From contig SVHY01000020.1 in NCBI GenBank assembly GCA_015055545.1, forward strand, positions 1 through 35,400: 35,400 nt of DNA. The letters run 5' to 3'. A program made the translations under genes and the position numbers. The DNA is from Clostridiales bacterium. GTDB lineage: Bacteria > Bacillota > Clostridia > Christensenellales > Borkfalkiaceae. Shown in pieces: positions 32,903-35,400 of the stretch (positions are counted from its first letter, which is position 1; every line of letters starts with the position of its first letter). The notes beneath the pieces were generated by a model. The model ran no database searches, was not told where the DNA came from, and saw nothing but the letters and a program-made list of their open reading frames with translations.

Positions 32903-33304
32903 ATGGCAACGAATATGAAGAAAAAGACGGAAAGGGTTGCTCAAAACAGAGAAAAGCGCCCCTATGCAGTCGCTAAATATATCAGAGTTTCCCCTTACAA
33001 GGTGAGAACGGTTCTCGCTTTGATTCGTGGGAAGAGTTACAGGGAAGCGAAAGCGATTCTGGATTACAGCGTAAACGGAAGCGCGCTCGCAGTGAAGAAA
33101 GTTCTGATGTCCGCGGCGGCGAACGCAGAACACAACATGGGTATGGACAAGGCTGACTTGTACGTTGCGGAATGTTTCGCAGACGGCGGTCAAATGCTTA
33201 AAAGAATGCAACCCGTTTCCAAAGGAAGAGGTCATGCAATCTTGAAGAGAACGAGCCATATCACTGTTATTTTAGACGTTAAGAAATTGGAAGGAGAAGT
33301 ATAA
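32903..33304 (+). CDS. rplV: 50S ribosomal protein L22
   Basis: A 133-residue protein whose beta-hairpin lines the exit tunnel. [23 protein letters not shown] and the hairpin region [22 protein letters not shown] are conserved. An N-terminal Lys/Arg extension of about 15 residues precedes the usual start of the fold; AAGGAGA supports the ATG at 32903. Confidence 0.98.
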   Translation: MATNMKKKTERVAQNREKRPYAVAKYIRVSPYKVRTVLALIRGKSYREAKAILDYSVNGSALAVKKVLMSAAANAEHNMGMDKADLYVAECFADGGQMLKRMQPVSKGRGHAILKRTSHITVILDVKKLEGEV

Positions 33305-33306
33305 CA

Positions 33307-33975
33307 ATGGGACAAAAAGTTAATCCTCACGGTTTGAGAGTCGGCGTTATCAACGGTTGGAACACCACCTGGTATGCAGATAAGAAAGAATTCTCCAAAT
33401 TCCTTAAAGAAGACAACGTAATCCGTACGTTCATCAAGAAGAAGTATTATGCTGCTGCGGTAAGCAAAATCTTGATTGAAAGAGCGGCGCAAAGAATCGT
33501 CGTAACCGTTTACACGGCACGTCCCGGTGTTATCATCGGTAAAGGCGGCGCGGAAATAGAAGTTATGAAGAAAGAGCTTGCGAAAATCACGAACGGCAAA
33601 GCGGTTAGCATCAACATTACGGAAGTAAGAAAGCCCGATTGCGACGCGCAACTCGTTGCGGAAGGCGTTGCGGCTCAGCTTGAAAAGCGTATGTCGTTCA
33701 GACGTTGTATGAAACAAGCTATCGGCCGTTCGATGAGAGCGGGCGTTAAAGGCATCAAGATGATGGTAAGCGGCCGTCTTGACGGCGCGGAAATCGCAAG
33801 AAGCGAACAATACCACGAAGGTTCTATTCCCCTTCAAACGCTTCGTGCGGACATCGATTACGGCTTTGCGGAAGCGCACACCACGTTCGGTATGATCGGC
33901 GTTAAGTGCTGGATCTACAAGGGCGAAGTGATCAAAGCTGCTAAAAAGCCTGTGGTAGAAGGAGGCGAACAGTAA
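33307..33975 (+). CDS. rpsC: 30S ribosomal protein S3
   Basis: A 222-residue protein of the mRNA entry channel. [12 protein letters not shown], the KH-domain GKGGAEIE, the helicase-related Arg/Lys surface and [17 protein letters not shown] are conserved. Its last base is the first of rplP. Confidence 0.98.
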   Translation: MGQKVNPHGLRVGVINGWNTTWYADKKEFSKFLKEDNVIRTFIKKKYYAAAVSKILIERAAQRIVVTVYTARPGVIIGKGGAEIEVMKKELAKITNGKAVSINITEVRKPDCDAQLVAEGVAAQLEKRMSFRRCMKQAIGRSMRAGVKGIKMMVSGRLDGAEIARSEQYHEGSIPLQTLRADIDYGFAEAHTTFGMIGVKCWIYKGEVIKAAKKPVVEGGEQ

Positions 33976-34424
33976 TGTTAATTCCCAAGAGAGTAAAAAG
34001 ACGTAGACAACATCGTGGTACGATGAAAGGTAAGGCTACGAAAGGTAACGTAATCGCGTACGGCGAATACGGTTTGGTGTCTGAAGAACTCGGCTGGATT
34101 AAATCCAACCAAATCGAAGCGGCGCGTATCGCTATGACGAGATTTATCAAGCGTGGCGGTAAAGTATGGATCGACATCTTCCCCCACAAGCCTATCACGA
34201 AGAAACCTGCGGAAACGCGTATGGGTTCTGGTAAAGGTTCGGTTGAATATTGGGTAGCCGTTGTTAAACCCGGCCGCGTAATGTTCGAAATGGCAGGTGT
34301 GAGTGAAGAAGTAGCAAGAGAAGCTATGCGTCTTGCGGCGCACAAACTTCCCGTAAAATGCAAGTTTGTTAAGAAAGAAGTCGTTGAGGCTGCAACCGAA
34401 ACGGCAGAAGGCGGTGAACAATAA
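33975..34424 (+). CDS. rplP: 50S ribosomal protein L16
   Basis: A 149-residue protein near the A site. [51 protein letters not shown] (in parts [14 protein letters not shown] and ETRMGSGKG) are hallmark. It overlaps both rpsC and rpmC by a single base and ends in a Glu/Ala tail. Confidence 0.98.
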   Translation: MLIPKRVKRRRQHRGTMKGKATKGNVIAYGEYGLVSEELGWIKSNQIEAARIAMTRFIKRGGKVWIDIFPHKPITKKPAETRMGSGKGSVEYWVAVVKPGRVMFEMAGVSEEVAREAMRLAAHKLPVKCKFVKKEVVEAATETAEGGEQ

Positions 34425-34618
34425 TGAAAGCTAAAGAAGTGAAAGAAATGACGAGCGAAGAACTCGTTCAAAAGCTTGCGGAACTCAAGAGCGAACTTTT
34501 CAACCTTCGTTTCCGTTTAGCATCCGGTCAGCTTGATAACCCCGTTTCCATTAGAACCTGCAAGAGAGATATCGCTCGCGTAAACACGGAAATCCGTGCG
34601 AGAGAGCTCAAAGCGTAA
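34424..34618 (+). CDS. rpmC: 50S ribosomal protein L29
   Basis: A 64-residue two-helix protein at the tunnel exit beside L23. KEMTSEELVQKLAELKSELFNLRF and the DIARVNTEIRARE end are typical. RBS GGCGG within rplP; one-base overlap. Confidence 0.97.
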   Translation: MKAKEVKEMTSEELVQKLAELKSELFNLRFRLASGQLDNPVSIRTCKRDIARVNTEIRARELKA

Positions 34619-34636
34619 AATCGGAGGACAGCAATT

Positions 34637-34891
34637 ATGGAAAGAAATTTGAGAAAAGAAAGAGTAGGGCTTGTCGTATCCGATAAGATGGATAAGACGG
34701 TTGTCGTAGAAATCAGCGATAAGAGCAAGCACCCGCTTTACAAAAAGACCATTACGAAAACCAAGCGTATCAAAGCGCACGACGAAGCAAACGAATGTGG
34801 AATCGGCGACAAAGTACGCATCGTCGAGACGAGAAAACTCAGCAAGGACAAGAATTGGCGCGTTGCTGAAATCGTCGAAAAAGCTAAGTAA
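34637..34891 (+). CDS. rpsQ: 30S ribosomal protein S17
   Basis: An 84-residue primary 16S rRNA-binding protein with an OB fold. [37 protein letters not shown] and [20 protein letters not shown] are typical. Confidence 0.97.
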   Translation: MERNLRKERVGLVVSDKMDKTVVVEISDKSKHPLYKKTITKTKRIKAHDEANECGIGDKVRIVETRKLSKDKNWRVAEIVEKAK

Positions 34892-34913
34892 TTATAAAGG
34901 AGAGTAAGAAGTT

Positions 34914-35282
34914 ATGATACAACCTCAATCGAGACTCAAAGCAGCCGACAACAGCGGCGCAAAAGAGCTCATGTGCATCAGAGTACTCGGCGGCTCCTTC
35001 CGTAAGACAGGCAACATCGGCGACGTAATCGTAGCGTCCGTCAAGACGGCAACGCCCGGCGGCGCAGTAAAGAAAGGCGACGTCGTTAAGGCAGTCATCG
35101 TAAGAAGCGCAAAGGGTATTAGAAGAGCAGACGGTACGTTCGTTAAATTTGACGAAAATGCCGCAGTAATCATCGATAACCAAAAACAACCCAAAGGTAC
35201 GCGTATTTTTGGGCCGATCGCGAGAGAATTGAGAGATAAAGATTACATGAAGATTATCTCCCTTGCTCCCGAAGTACTGTAA
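34914..35282 (+). CDS. rplN: 50S ribosomal protein L14
   Basis: A 122-residue protein at the subunit interface. [38 protein letters not shown] and [15 protein letters not shown] are hallmark. Confidence 0.98.
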   Translation: MIQPQSRLKAADNSGAKELMCIRVLGGSFRKTGNIGDVIVASVKTATPGGAVKKGDVVKAVIVRSAKGIRRADGTFVKFDENAAVIIDNQKQPKGTRIFGPIARELRDKDYMKIISLAPEVL

Positions 35283-35302
35283 TTGTCAGGAGGACTAAAA
35301 CA

Positions 35303-35400
35303 ATGAACGTAAAAGTAAATGATAACGTACTTGTAATTGCCGGTAAAGACAAAGGCGTACAGGGAAAAGTCCTTGCCACGTCCCCTAAGGCAAATACGGT
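35303..35400 (+). CDS. rplX: 50S ribosomal protein L24, N-terminal part (cut by window end)
   Basis: CAGGAGG (35287-35293) precedes the ATG at 35303. The visible 32 residues include VNDNVLVIAGKDKGVQGKVL, the KOW motif of L24, in the expected place after rplN. The rest is beyond the window. Confidence 0.93.
   Translation, partial: MNVKVNDNVLVIAGKDKGVQGKVLATSPKANT

Overview
The window looks like chromosomal DNA from an uncultured gut-type member of the class Clostridia (Firmicutes). The evidence is gene content and order: an S10 ribosomal-protein operon in the Gram-positive order, a pgk-tpiA-gpmI-secG-rnr-smpB block, rex next to adhE and an [FeFe]-hydrogenase (fermentative, strictly anaerobic), strong purine-rich Shine-Dalgarno sites, and sigma-A type promoters with 17-bp spacers. 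The family cannot be fixed from the sequence; a Christensenellales-like lineage is only a guess.

Layout. (1) Positions 1-4250 hold the right part of a phage-like head module, all on +: a scaffold-like protein cut by the window edge, an HK97-type major capsid protein, a small connector-like protein, a large beta-rich protein, a helical protein, then an 11-codon stub that may mark where the module was truncated. No integrase, lysis gene or att site is visible. (2) 4279-12256, on +: a GDSL/SGNH hydrolase with its own promoter and terminator, then a long probable operon dut-trmB-(three-gene ABC importer)-rex-adhE. (3) 12253-15184: [FeFe]-hydrogenase and tilS from a strong promoter that overlaps the adhE end. 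(4) 15183-18340: a polysaccharide-deacetylase lipoprotein (-), an N-acetylhexosamine-kinase-like phosphotransferase (+), a 30-residue membrane protein (-), and a nitrilase-fold protein that has lost its catalytic Cys (+). (5) 18350-25400, on -: pgk, tpiA, gpmI, then secG, rnr and smpB. (6) 25469-27204: a TIGR04076-like protein from an apparently leaderless promoter, thyA and folA. (7) typA, preceded by a long structured leader. (8) 29538 to the window end: the S10 operon (rpsJ, rplC, D, W, B, rpsS, rplV, rpsC, rplP, rpmC, rpsQ, rplN, rplX partial) behind a strong promoter and a foldable leader of about 240 nt.

How the parts work together. Most of the window is core metabolism and translation: lower glycolysis, ethanol and hydrogen formation for NADH/ferredoxin reoxidation with the redox sensor Rex beside them, thymidylate supply (dut, thyA, folA), tRNA modification (trmB, tilS), ribosome rescue and RNA turnover (smpB, rnr), and the ribosome itself. 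Convergent genes are packed so tightly that their stop codons sit inside or beside shared bidirectional terminator hairpins.

The least explained parts are: a run of six short stem-loops of differing stem sequence between tpiA and gpmI; the structured leaders of typA and rpsJ; the head-gene module beside housekeeping genes; the nitrilase-fold pseudoenzyme; and the 30-residue membrane protein. All functional calls come from reading the translated sequence by eye; no database search was run.
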